This document shows positions 10,708-20,414 of a stretch of DNA of 64,000 nt, one piece after another. The stretch comes from Lycorma delicatula (taxonomy: Eukaryota > Arthropoda > Insecta > Hemiptera > Fulgoridae). The notes beneath the pieces were generated by a model that ran no database searches, was not told where the DNA came from, and saw only the letters and a list, made by a program, of their open reading frames with translations. The stretch lies in contig NC_134465.1 in assembly GCF_047948215.1 (NCBI RefSeq), positions 19,116,022-19,180,021 of the forward strand, read 5' to 3'. Both the position numbers and the translations under genes were made by a program. Positions within the stretch are counted from its first letter, which is position 1, and every line of letters begins with the position of its first letter.

Positions 10708-10870
10708 TTTTTTTTTTTTAGCTTACGGGACGACTGTTAGGTATTACTTCACAGGATTAAATGAAATGACAATTTTGCAACGTGTGAAAATGCCTTGCCT
10801 TACGACAATTCGAGCATGGGACCTCTGGAAAAGAGGCTGAAACGCTACCATTCGAACCACAGAGGCAGGC
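10708..10870 (-). mobile_element. Short tRNA-derived SINE, family S
   Basis: Family S consensus has a head GCCGGCNTCCGTGGCGCGAG, then TGGTAGCGTCTCGGCCTTTC, ATCCGGAGGTCCCGGGTTCG and AATCCCGGTCAGGCACGGC. The short body has GCTACAAAATTGTCATTTCA and then TCCTCTGAAGCAATA, ACGGTGGTCCCGGAGG and poly(A). The box-B-like GGGTTCGAATCCCGG is diagnostic. This copy is complete but diverged: box B is mutated, while the tail and the A-run at 10708-10720 are clear. Confidence 0.8.
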
Positions 10871-11240
10871 AATGACATTAAACTTAATAAAATAATATAT
10901 TTCTGAAGAAATCCACATCGATATTAAATACTCCCTCTAACCATCAAACCTTTATTATATATATTTACATATTCAAAATTAATTAAGAAAGGCTGAATCA
11001 TTAAAAAATTACTGATTCGAAGTAACGTAACTCTAAAATATTTATAAATATACAACGTTTAAATTTTAATTAATATAATTGTTTTTGGGGATAGAGGTCA
11101 TCCGTAATATGTATTTTAATCTTGCAATTAAAATATATGTATATAGTTGTATTTACAACTATACGTACTTACATGAAAAAGTATTTTTGTTTGTATGTTG
11201 GGTATAGAGAAGTATCATTTACATAAACTCAATATTGTAA
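10871..11240. other. AT-rich stretch, nothing recognised
   Basis: No gene and no repeat partner were noticed. Confidence 0.5.
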
Positions 11241-11548
11241 AAAAATCGGTCTAGCGGACCTGAATAATGGATTCCTGCCGATTAAGAAGAAAGTAGTAGA
11301 AAATATAATAATAGGAGGAACCCAGAAAGGGGCTAAAAAAATCCTTTTAGTAAAGGTAACAGGTCCGTTTAACAATCGTCCTTTGAAATACTGCCCGCTG
11401 AGACACACGTAAACAAATATTTAGATGAGAAACACATATTCGATCCGCGAGAACAGTTACCGGACCAGATTAGGAATGCGTGGGAAGGAAAGGGTTCGGT
11501 CGATCGTTCTCACGCTTGGAGTTGGGTCCGACCGGCAAGTAAAGCGGA
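11240..11548. other. GC-richer segment of unknown origin upstream of a promoter-like site
   Basis: The stretch, especially 11440-11545, is much richer in G and C than its surroundings and contains several CpGs. Frames are closed. It ends at the TATA box described next, so it may be the proximal part of a promoter. It could equally be the end of a retroelement I do not recognise. Confidence 0.35.
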
Positions 11549-11554
11549 TAGAAG

Positions 11555-11590
11555 TATAAATACTCCTTAAAAGACTAATTAAAAATCAGT
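11555..11590 (+). promoter_or_regulatory. Candidate RNA polymerase II core promoter (TATA plus initiator)
   Basis: GTATAAATAC has TATAAA at 11555-11560. An arthropod-type initiator TCAGT is at 11586-11590, which places its A (11588) 33 bases after the first T of the TATA box. That is the usual spacing. The DNA upstream is GC-richer than background. A chance match is possible in AT-rich DNA, but the paired spacing makes it better than either motif alone. A CRE-type palindrome TGACGTCA lies downstream at 11749-11756. Confidence 0.4.
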
Positions 11591-11618
11591 AATATAAAAT
11601 GAGTCTACACGAGAGGTT

Positions 11619-11732
11619 ATGATGTCAATTACGCGAGGAGAGTCTGCGAAATGCGAGTCCTGCGAATCAGTCTCGGCGAGGAATTATGATAACGAAGAGG
11701 TCAGTGAAGGAGCCAATTTCAAAGTGAACTAA
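11619..11732 (+). CDS. Small ORF downstream of the promoter-like site
   Basis: Thirty-seven codons from ATGATG at 11619 to TAA at 11730-11732, starting 31 bases after the predicted transcription start. The peptide (MMSITRGESAKCESCESVSA, then an acidic NEEVSEG stretch) is polar and serine/glutamate rich with two Cys. An earlier ATG at 11600 gives only six codons. No homologue comes to mind. Its composition differs from neighbouring AT-driven ORFs, but nothing else supports translation. Confidence 0.2.
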   Translation: MMSITRGESAKCESCESVSARNYDNEEVSEGANFKVN

Positions 11733-11868
11733 GTCAGCGTGATTAAGATGACGTCATAAAAGTTCGCTAAGTTACTGAAATATTATAAGTGAAAGAGATA
11801 ATGGCCTAAATTTCATTCGTAAACTGTTAGGGTAGTTTTATTTGCGAACAGCAAAGGTATCTGCAACC

Positions 11869-12152
11869 CATCGGGTTGGTCTAGCGGTGAACGCGTCTTC
11901 CCAAATCGGCTGATTTGGAAGTCGAAATTTCCAGCGTTCCAGTCCTAGTAGTCAGTTATTTTTACACTGATTTGAATACTAGATCGTGGATACCGGTGTT
12001 CTTTGGTGGTCGGGTATCAATTAACCACACATCTCAGGAATGATCGAACTGAGACTGTACAAGACTACACTTCATTTACACTCATACACATCATCCTCTG
12101 AAGTATTAGCTGAAAGGTAATTACCGGAGACTAAACAGGAAAAAGAAAAGGA
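11869..12152 (+). mobile_element. tRNA-derived SINE, family A, near full length
   Basis: Head CGGGTTGGTCTAGCGGTGAA with box A intact. The box B region reads GCGTTCCAGTCCTAGT, one base off the family form. The body and the CCGGAGACTAAACAGG tail are all present, ending in AAAAAGAAAAGGAAA. Confidence 0.9.
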
Positions 12153-12264
12153 AACGAATTTGCCAGGAAAGAATTTGTACTATTGTCGTTAATACAAGAC
12201 TTCTTGTTAAAAGTGTAAAGATTAGCGGTCATAATAATATCTTTTCTCAACGGGACTGAAATCT

Positions 12265-12467
12265 TATTTTTTTAACCTAAATATATTGATTTATTAATAA
12301 TTATTAACCTCGGATTGTAAAAAAGTTTTATAATAAATAATAATTCAATAATAACTATAAATAAAATCAAAAGTTATTAGTGAAATAAAATTTTATATAC
12401 TTTTCATTAAATGTGTATATATAATTTAATAGACGTACAAGAAAGTCATGTGTTGTCTACATCAGAT
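12265..12467 (-). repeat. Element family M, partial copy
   Basis: Same orientation as 54282-54912. It carries only the end with GATTTATTAATAATTATTAA, the GTGAAATAAAATTTTATGTA block and the terminal GTACAAGAAAGTCATG, TGTCTACATCAGATT. See the copy at 16470 for the full structure. Confidence 0.65.
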
Positions 12468-12469
12468 TA

Positions 12470-13418
12470 TTTTCATGAGTAATCTGAAAATTCCTTTATT
12501 TACCGTCAGTATCAATAAATTTATAAAATATCATAAGTGTTTAGTACCCGTGTTTCTGTCTGGTACGTTATGAATTATTTTAAATACAAAATATTTTTCT
12601 ATTAAATATTTATTTTGCTATATCGGTGTTGATATTTAAAAATAATGTACTGATTTAAAAATAAAAAAAATACTTTCTCTAAAATTTTAACAAAGGAGTT
12701 ACAGAAAGAACACAATGTAGTCATCAGCCTACATATGAAATACGAAAGTTAGCGATAAGTTTTAACTTTATAACGTAGTTATTACGTATCTGTTATAACA
12801 AAGTTTGTTATATTCTTCGTGAATCACTCTATATAAGTAATTTATTTTCCATTGATTGTTAATATTAAAAAAAAATCATTATTTTAGTAAACGTGTATTT
12901 ATTCAGTATAAATAAACGCCAATTCCTCAGTTTTAAATTTTATTTTTTAATTTTTAATTTTTAATTTAGGATTTCATCACTTATTTCAATATATATATAT
13001 TTGTTGCTATAATTTGAACGGTCCGAAATAACCTGAGATAAGACAATAATCAATTCCCAAAATTGTAACGTTAATGTAAACAAAGCTTTGAAAGGAATGG
13101 AAAGATTGAAGCGGTTTTCTATTCCCTTATTTACTGGACAAAATATACAATACTGTTGTTGTTGACTGTTAGAATCAAGTAGATCCCCGTAGGGGAAGAC
13201 TTGATGATTTCGGTCGCCACACCATCTCAGCAGTTTAGACAAACTTGAAAACATAACAGTCATCAGTTTGGCAACTGTCAAGATAGTATCGATGCAAATC
13301 ACTTAGTAGAATCAAGTATACGTACAAAATAAGTCGATGAAACTTTTAAGATATTTACGATTAATTAATTTCATAATAAAAAAATGAATATAGGTAAAAA
13401 AAATTAGTAACTACCATT
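12470..13418. other. AT-rich stretch, nothing recognised
   Basis: The minus-strand open frame 12961-13302 (113 codons) was considered. Its peptide has no recognisable domain and its C-terminal third is AT-driven. I do not support it as a gene. Confidence 0.4.
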
Positions 13419-13419
13419 T

Positions 13420-13552
13420 CGCTGATCTCCGTGGTGGAGCGATAGCAACCTTTCAACCGGATGTCTCGGGTTTGAATCCCGGTCAGGCACGCCATTCTTC
13501 ATAAGCTACAAATTTACATTTTCACATTCCCGAGTGAAAGCTTCTTTGTAAA
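13420..13552 (+). mobile_element. Short tRNA-derived SINE, family S, second tail type
   Basis: Head TCTCCGTGGTGGAGCGATAG with box-B-like GGGTTTGAATCCCGG. The body after the head reads CACATTCCCGAGTGAAAGCTT rather than the GGTGGTCCCGGAGG tail. This tail is shared with copies at 38103 and 50868, so family S has two tail variants. Confidence 0.75.
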
Positions 13553-13565
13553 ATTCTTTTTTTTT

Positions 13566-13790
13566 CTTTTTTTTTTAAATACCCCCAACATCCCCGGCCT
13601 CTACCGTTAGGCTATGCGCAGGAATGTCAGGGTGTCGTGGCAGTCGACTGCCTCCCTGTCTTGCCGTTTCTTGGCTTCCCATCGGGGTCCTCTCAGTTTC
13701 ATCAAGATGCAGTAGCCCTCCCTTCTGGACGACCACTACATCCCTCCACTGAGAGGCTACCCTTCCCGTCCCTTAAAACTCTTTGTAAAC
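13566..13790 (-). mobile_element. R1-clade-like LINE 3' UTR with poly(A)
   Basis: On the minus strand this is a GC-rich, non-coding segment. It contains GGCAGTCGACTGCCACGACA and GCGCATAGCCTAACGG (compare ACGGCATAGCC in the other copies) and ends in an A-run corresponding to plus-strand T-runs at 13556-13577. It abuts the tail of the family S SINE. Confidence 0.5.
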
Positions 13791-13876
13791 TTCTGTGATG
13801 AATTAATTCACAGTTTCAAAAAACTTTTAGAGGTAGACAAAAAGTAAAATATATAACAATTGACGATAAAAAAAAA

Positions 13877-14386
13877 TCCGATGTGGACACCACATGACTT
13901 AATATATATGCATATTAAATTGCATATATACAAGTTCTTAAAATGAAAAGTACATAAAATTTTATTTCGTTAATAACTTCTGATATTTTATCTTTTTTTT
14001 ATTGTTATTATTTATTGCAAAATAATTGTAAATAATATGAACATAAGTACCGTTTATGATATACCATTAAAAAGCTCTCGATGACGGCTTATTACTGCAG
14101 CAAGAAAAACTCCAAAATCAAGATTTTTTCGATTTTGAGCTTTTTTGGACATTTTTGATCCAGTCGACTGCAATCAAAAGGGGAGTTGCACAACTAGATT
14201 TTACAACAGTCCTAAATCCACAATTTCATTATCCTACGGCTAATCGTTTTTTTTGAGTTACGCGAGATACATACGTACGTACAGACGTCACGCTGAAACT
14301 AGTCAGAATGGATATTTCCGTTGAAATCTGAAAACCGAAATTTTTCGTAATCAAAATACTTCCTTTATTTGGAACAAGGAAGTAAA
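13877..14386 (+). repeat. Element family M, internally deleted copy
   Basis: Starts with CGATGTGGACACCACATGACTT and ends with GGAACAAGGAAGTAAAA. It lacks the internal block with the tRNA-like box B that is present at 16675 and 50425. The conserved block with AGCTCTCGATGACGGCTTAT, the self-complementary AAATCAAGATTTTTTCGATT region and the CACAACTAGATTTTACAACA block is kept. Confidence 0.75.
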
Positions 14387-14757
14387 AATAATGAAGAATA
14401 TTTCATTTAAATAAATAATTATAGATTTTTAATGTTATTTATTAAACATATTATATTAATACTAATAGTTAAATAGTACAATTCGCGTCATAAAAAACCC
14501 GAATTGAAATTACACATTTCAATTAGATCACAGTACCGATGATGACCTTTATTTTCAAAAATCATTATTTCCACATAATTTCTATAATTACCATCGATTT
14601 TATACATATATACAATACGTAATAGAGAAAATTCTTTGTCGTATTTAGTTTTATAATCGTCGCATTTAAACACGTAAATGGCATATGAAAAACCATTTAT
14701 TTAATTATCTGTAGTAAACTTAAAATATTTATAGTTAATTTCTTTTTCAATTCAAAG
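14387..14757. other. AT-rich stretch, nothing recognised
   Basis: No gene or repeat partner was noticed. Confidence 0.5.
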
Positions 14758-14758
14758 C

Positions 14759-14896
14759 TACTTTTTTTTTATAGCTTCCAGGATCACCGTTACATATTGC
14801 TTCAGAGGATAAGATGAAATGGCAATTTTGTAGCGTGGGTAAATGCCATGCCTGACCCAAATTCGAACCAGGAAATTCCTGATGAAAAAACAAAAC
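14759..14896 (-). mobile_element. Short tRNA-derived SINE, family S, decayed
   Basis: The minus-strand tail (TCCTGGAAGCTATAAAAAAAA) and the TCATCCTCTGAAGCAATAT block are clear. In the head the box-B region is eroded to CCTGGTTCGAATTTGGGTCA. Confidence 0.7.
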
Positions 14897-15596
14897 GCTA
14901 ATTTTAAGCTATCTAAAAACGATTGTAATCCGTTAAGAAAAATAAAATAATAATAATTACTATTATTATTCTGCCAATACAATAATATAAAATTTTATTT
15001 TAAACATGATAGACTGCTACTTAAAAAAAAAAATCCAAAATTCCTAGTAAAACATTTTTTTGTAGATATTTATTTCTTGGAATATGTTTTAAGTAAATTT
15101 ATGATTTTTTTTTAGGAATCTGACAGTGATATATATAGTATAGTTGTATTTTTTACGTATCAAACAATTCCACAGATGAGTAAAATATTCCTTCAGGAAC
15201 TTTGTATCTGTTTTAAATATATATTATTTCTAATGGGAAAACGATTTTTATTGCAGGATATATTGTTAATCTGGTAAAAGTTAAATTGTTGTTCAATAAT
15301 GTACTGTTCCCATTTGGGTAAAATTCCTGGATTTATTCAAGGATTAGGAAAAGAGGAACGGGTGCTTATAGCCTGAGGGAATATTGAACTTTTCTTTGGG
15401 TGGAGTTACGTGTCCCGTACAGCGTATCTCTAAGGGTAAATCCGCAGTTCCTTACATCCACAAAAAATAAAAAAAAAACCATTACTACTAGTTAAAACAG
15501 TAATAAAATCTATTTTTATAAAAATAAAGATTAAAAACTGCGGGACAGATTTAATTTTTTGTCTTTTTACTTTTTGTAATAATCAACTTATTTTCT
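14897..15596. other. AT-rich stretch, nothing recognised
   Basis: A slightly GC-richer piece at 15340-15460 has no frame or family match. Confidence 0.45.
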
Positions 15597-15597
15597 T

Positions 15598-15749
15598 TAT
15601 TTCCGGGACCACCGTTAGGTATTGCTTCTGAGAACGAGACGAATGTTAATTTTTATAGGACGTGTAAATGCCATGCCTGACCGGGATTCGAAACCGGGGT
15701 CCTCCGAATGAAAGGTCGAGTCACTACCATTCGCGTCACAGAGGCAGGC
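15598..15749 (-). mobile_element. Short tRNA-derived SINE, family S
   Basis: Complete head to tail on the minus strand: GCCTGCCTCTGTGACGCGAA, box-B-like CGGTTTCGAATCCCGGTCAG, then GGTGGTCCCGG. One extra base interrupts box B. Confidence 0.85.
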
Positions 15750-15751
15750 AA

Positions 15752-16175
15752 ATATAATCAAATAAATAATCAGGTTTATAAACAATGAACTACACTTAAT
15801 TGGATACAGAATATAAAAAATTACATTTTTCAGAAAATTTTTGTAAAAGAATTTTTTTTCCAAAAAAAATTTCATTTTTAAAAGTAATTTGTATTGAATT
15901 TTTTAAATATTGAGGAAACTACATAAAACAACCAACTTCCAATTTGAGAAAAAAAGAGTCACAGAAAACTCAAAATTGAGAACCCAGCTTTATTTAAAAA
16001 AAACAAAAAAACAACTTCCAAACCATAATTGACGCTTACTTGAATCGAATTTAAAGAGAAATTAAGAAAATAATTTTGTTTGGTTTTAGTGTAGTTTTTT
16101 AAAACAATTTTATTTATTTTCATAGTTTATTTTATTTACTTAAACTCCAAATAGCCGACAAAAAAAAGTTCTTAC
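15752..16175. other. AT-rich stretch, nothing recognised
   Basis: Homopolymer-rich, with no frame or repeat partner noticed. Confidence 0.5.
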
Positions 16176-16179
16176 AAGA

Positions 16180-16275
16180 AGGAACCTCATGTATAATAAA
16201 TGTTCTGAATCTAATAAATGTCCAAGCGGAGTAAACACATCCTGTTTGTCCAGTGTAGAACTTTATTTAATAAAA
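16180..16275 (-). pseudogene. Penelope-like GIY-YIG endonuclease fragment
   Basis: The minus strand reads KFYTGQTGCVYSAWTF followed by IRFRTF, which parallels KFYIGQTGRTLLELRH at 52.4 kb. The family motif is YIGxTxR-like, and a Thr replaces Ile here. Only about 30 codons are recognisable and stops flank them. Penelope-like elements carry this endonuclease C-terminal to their RT; no RT was seen nearby. Confidence 0.5.
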
Positions 16276-16314
16276 ATAAATTATTTTATTATAATACTCC
16301 TAGGAATTTATTTT

Positions 16315-16469
16315 TAATTTCCATTTGTGATGATTTGTTTAGTTGTTTACTTTCCCGGGGAATATAGCTTTTTTGAACATTAAATTGCGGAGAACGGTGA
16401 TCGAGTCAAAAATGCAGTATTACGTTTTTCTAATCTTTACGTTTAAGGGTCAAAATTATTCATCTAGAC
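16315..16469 (+). repeat. Dispersed repeat R4 (copy 2)
   Basis: Inverted relative to the copy at 4030-4200, with the same blocks in order (CCATTTGTGATGATTTGTTT to TTACGTTTAAGGGTC). Its end runs straight into element family M, as if the two share an edge. Confidence 0.65.
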
Positions 16470-17131
16470 CAAAAACGTCTGATGTGAACGCCCCGACTTC
16501 CTTGTACGCCTATTAAATTACATATAAACATTTTTTTTAAATAAAAAGTACATAACATTTTATTTAATTTTTTTTATTGTTATTGAATTATTATTTATTG
16601 TAAACCTTTTTTTACAATAGAGGTTAACAATTATTAATATAATATAATTAAATTTAAAAAAAGTTAAAAAAAGGAGATGAAGTCGGATTCGAACCGATGT
16701 GCCTTCCCCTTGTAAAATCCAATTATTTCATTAACTGCAATTTCAATTGGCTATAACTCTGGAACCGATGAAAATAAGTAACACTTATGATATATCAATG
16801 AAAAGCTCTCTCGATGAGGTTATATTACCGCAGTTAAGAAAAAGTCCAAAATCCAAATTTGTTTTGGATTTTGGGCTTTTTTGTACACTTTTGGTTTAGT
16901 CGATTGCAATCAAAAGTGGAGGTGCACAACTAGATGTTATAACAGTCCTAATCCAAAATTTCAACATCCTACGGCTAATCTTTTTCGAATTATGCGAGAT
17001 ACATACATACGTCACGCCGAAACTAATCAAAATGGATTCAGGGATGGTCAAAATGGATATGTCCATTGAAAGCTGAAAACCGAAATTTGTCGCGATCACA
17101 ATATTACCTTTACATTGTTCAACGAAGTAAA
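16470..17131 (+). repeat. Element family M, full-length copy (about 640-660 bp)
   Basis: This is the best-preserved long copy. It starts with CTGATGTGAACGCCCCGACT, then ACTTCCTTGTACGCCTATTA. It contains a minus-strand tRNA-like box-B motif (GGTTCGAATCCGACTTCATC at 16678-16697) and the AGCTCTCTCGATGAGG block. It also has the inverted pair formed by AAAATCCAAATTTGTTTTGGATTTT, and CTACGGCTAATC. It ends in a degenerate form of TTCGTACAAGGAAGTAAAA. ACTTCCTTGTA near one end and TACAAGGAAGT at the other are inverted repeats. It has no coding capacity, so it is either a MITE-like DNA element or an unusual Pol III-derived element. Confidence 0.75.
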
Positions 17132-17134
17132 ACA

Positions 17135-18418
17135 ACATATGTATATAGAAACGTATGTGTGCACTGCTTTTGGCCTTAGAGTATATCACAGGATTGACCA
17201 GACCGAATTACTTAAAATTTAAATCAAATATTTCTATACATGTGGTATTTATTAATCAAATATTTTTTTTTTCAAATAAAATATCAGAATTTTTTTCAAA
17301 AATATTCGGATATCATGAAAAAACCAATTTCGATTTTCTTCAGAGACAATTTAGAAAAAGCTTTACTTTGACAAATTTGTTACTTAAATTGCGTACGTAA
17401 ATAATAAAAAAATTTCAAAAAAATAAATCCCGACCTCTTAAAATTGAAATATGAGGTTTTTTGTTGAAAATATTTACAATTTTTTCCTGCTTTATACATT
17501 ATTTATAGAGCTATAAAAATATCTCCTGTTTTCCAAAATTATGAACTTTGGGCGTTAAACACAATTTTTGTTTTTTTTTAATTTTTAAGGTTTTTATTCA
17601 GTCAAGATGTATAACACCCAGTTATTTTTACGTTTATAAGAGATAAATCTAATTTAAAATTTTTATTCGCTTATGTTAGTATTATAAAAAACCTTTTTTT
17701 TTGCGCAGGAACAAGTCGTGGATGTATTATTTATAATGCTGTGAGTTATTTCATTTACTTTTCAGATGTTATGGGTAGGTAAAATATCATTCTCCTATCA
17801 AGTGACAATCAACGTAAGGTTGGGTGGCTTGAGGTGTTGCGAATTAATTTGTATGACAATATTAACTTTCTAAAAGTTTTACAGGAGTCTTTATTTTTTT
17901 TGTTTATTTTTCAGAGGTGAAAAAAAAAATTAAATTTAAATTAAAAAATTAAATTTTTTAAATTTAAATTTAAAAATAGTACCGTATTTACTCAAGTACA
18001 ATAATAGGGTGTAATTATTATTAATCCCACAACAATATTCCAGAAATAATCATAAACGAAAAAACAGACTTAAGCTTCTTGTGCCGTATTTGGATTACAT
18101 GATCATAAGACAGTAAGTACATATTATACCCAATGACAAATGTTTACTTTAAAAATGTAAATTTGTTTAATTATTATTTATTAAATTATTCAGTCTCTAT
18201 GTAGTCTTACATTTCTTTATCCACTTATCCTTTAATGCGAATCGAAAGATTTATTGTTAAAACATATTACCAATATAAATATTTCCTTACTTAAAGTTTA
18301 GTTTTTGCTTAAATTTTTAATTGCTTTAATTATGATTTCCTGAAATCTTTGCAAAAACTTAATTTGAGGAATAAATTTCCACCAAAAATAGAAAATTGTT
18401 TTCACCAGAGATAAAAGT
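17135..18418. other. AT-rich stretch, nothing recognised
   Basis: Two short open frames (17155-17400 plus, 16896-17189 minus) are shadows of element M or of low-complexity DNA. A mirror-like run of AAATTTAAATT lies at 17930-17975. Confidence 0.45.
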
Positions 18419-18419
18419 G

Positions 18420-18600
18420 TCAAAATATGAACTTTTAAAAGCTTCATAAACTTTTAATTGATTTAAATTTTTACCCTAAAAATATTTTCGCAAAATACCC
18501 ATTTACAATACGCGGGCCGACAGCTTGCCCCTCATCAACTGCTGTTCTAATGCACCAGTCTGGTGTGTTTGCATTTAAATACAAATGTAGTACCGCGAGT
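18420..18600 (+). repeat. Dispersed repeat R6 (copy 1)
   Basis: Shares with 19330-19535 the blocks TATGAACTTT, AAAATACC, GCTTGCCCCTC, AACTGCTGT, CTGGTGTGTTTGCATTT (TGTTGTGTTGGCATTC in the second copy) and ATACAAAT in the same order and orientation. It is non-coding and of unknown class. Confidence 0.5.
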
Positions 18601-18632
18601 GTGGCGGTACTAGCGGTGACGGTCGGCAGTAA

Positions 18633-18930
18633 CTTTTCTTTTTCCTGTTCAGCCTCCGATAATTACCTTTCAGATAATACTTCAGAGGATGAATGATGAT
18701 GGTATGTATGAGTGTAAATAAAGTGTAGTTTTGTACAGTTTCAGTTCGACCATATTTGAGATGTGTGGTTAAATGAAATTCAACCACCAAAGAACACCGG
18801 TATCCACGATCTACTATTCAAATCCGTGTAAAAATAGCTGGCTTTACTAGGACTTGAACGCTGGAACTCTCGACTTCCAAATCAGCTGATTTTGGAAGAC
18901 GCGTTCACCACTAGACCAACCCGGTGGGTT
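18633..18930 (-). mobile_element. tRNA-derived SINE, family A, near full length
   Basis: Head at 18930 (AACCCACCGGGTTGGTCTAG on the minus strand), box B intact (GCGTTCAAGTCCTAGT), and tail GGAGGCTGAACAGGAAAAAG. Directly beyond its head is AAACAGGAAAAAGAAAAAAA in the plus orientation. This looks like the tail of a second, oppositely oriented copy. Confidence 0.88.
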
Positions 18931-19106
18931 AAACAGGAAAAAGAAAAAAAGGTCGGCACTAACTGAGCTAATGTAATTTCATAACTCGATTTAAAAAAAA
19001 AACCATTCTCAAAAGAAATAAAAAACAAATAAAATTAAATAAAAACGAATTAACTTTAAATCACCATCCGTACATCCAAATCTATATAAATTTCGCTTTT
19101 ACGATC

Positions 19107-19182
19107 GGCAAACTGGTTTAGCCGCGAGACTTAACGTACCAGGTACAGAGTCAACGGGCGATCGAGTTCGAGACCCAGCCTT
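19107..19182 (+). other. tRNA-like Pol III unit, possible remnant
   Basis: ACTGGTTTAGCCGCG resembles box A and GAGTTCGAGACCCAGCC resembles box B (consensus GGTTCGANNCC). They lie about 45 bases apart and are followed at once by TTTTTT, a Pol III terminator. I could not fold a convincing cloverleaf, so this may be a third tRNA-derived repeat or chance. Confidence 0.25.
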
Positions 19183-19329
19183 TTTTACACTTTACACTTT
19201 TACTTTTTTACACTTTAAATATTATTCGTTTATTTAATTCTACAGCATACTTGTAACATTGCAACATAAGTAATTAAAAACATTATTTCGGGTGGGGGTA
19301 CGATTTTACAATGTTATTTTGAAATATTG

Positions 19330-19535
19330 AGAGCACTTTCGGATATATGAACTTTATTCCTTATTTCTAGCTCTAGAATGAATTCCCAAGTTATTACTGT
19401 TTCCTCCTGAATCACTTTGTAAAATACCTAGGCTGAAAGTTTGCCCCTCCCCAACTGCTGTGTCTAGCGTACTAGTCATTCTACTGTGCTAGCCTGTTGT
19501 GTTGGCATTCTATATACAAATTTATCAAGTTTTAG
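19330..19535 (+). repeat. Dispersed repeat R6 (copy 2)
   Basis: Partner of 18420-18600, about 0.9 kb away in direct orientation. Just beyond it is a 12-base palindrome GATGACGTCATC at 19542-19553 that contains a CRE-type TGACGTCA. Confidence 0.5.
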
Positions 19536-19669
19536 TAATCGGATGACGTCATCTGGTTAGATAATACAACAAACCCCGTACGCCCGTCCCCCCTAAGCCA
19601 GGGGTCAAATCTTCAGCTCACTTAGTGTAGAATAATACGTTTATAACTGTGATGAATTTTACAACTACG

Positions 19670-19725
19670 CTTGACTGATGAATTAATCACCACAGAAGCT
19701 TTTCCCGGGAATAGTAAAATGGCTG
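19670..19725 (-). mobile_element. Tail fragment of family S SINE (second tail type)
   Basis: The minus strand reads ATTCCCGGGAAAAGCTTCTG and TGGTGATTAATTCATC, as in the tails at 13420 and 38103. The head is missing. Confidence 0.5.
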
Positions 19726-19744
19726 TCGGATGAAAAGTGTGATG

Positions 19745-20138
19745 ACTGACCTACAATACCGAAGACAGAGTGGTCAATCCTGTTAGTTCATAAAAAAAAA
19801 GGTTTCTGAACAAAAACAAATGTAACCTACATTCAGGTTAGTAAATTATAATTTGTTAATAAAATCTCATCTATATTTTAAAAAATCTATTTATTAATTT
19901 CTAATGTAATAATAAAAATGCAAGTTTTAAATTAGTTCAAAATCATAATAAAACAATTTCTAAATAAGATGTTAGAAGATTTTATTTTTCTTTCATTTTA
20001 ATTCTAATATAAAACATATTCTGGTAAAATTTAGGCCACCAAACTAATTAAATATTTGAAAAAAAAATTAAATTGATAAATTTAAAAAAAATATATATAT
20101 ATTTCAATTTATAGCCGCACCAACAATTAAAATCATTA
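19745..20138. other. AT-rich stretch, nothing recognised
   Basis: No gene or repeat partner was noticed. Confidence 0.5.
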
Positions 20139-20140
20139 GT

Positions 20141-20389
20141 AACTTATCAGTGTAATGTAACTACACAATAAACGTATAGACTTGAAAAGACTCAGACCGA
20201 CTAATCCTGAGAGGTGTGGTTAACTGAAGAAACTCAACCACCAAAGAAAGAACACCGGTACCCACCGATCTAGTACTCAAATCCTAATAAAAACAAATAC
20301 CTTTATTACGATTTAAACCTGAGAACTCTTGACTTTGAAATCAGCTTATTCACGACAACAAGATTACCAATAGACCAACCAGGTGTGTT
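20141..20389 (-). mobile_element. tRNA-derived SINE, family A, divergent subfamily B
   Basis: Shares the family A head and middle. It ends differently, in GTTACATTACACTGATAAGT on the minus strand, as do copies at about 30985 and 63380. Box B reads GGTTTAAATCGTAAT. These three copies form a subfamily with its own tail. Confidence 0.75.
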
Positions 20390-20414
20390 AAAATGAATTT
20401 TATTTACTCTCACA

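Noticed and set aside
12961..13302. 113-codon minus-strand ORF
   Set aside because: No recognisable domain, no splice or promoter context, and the C-terminal part is AT-driven.
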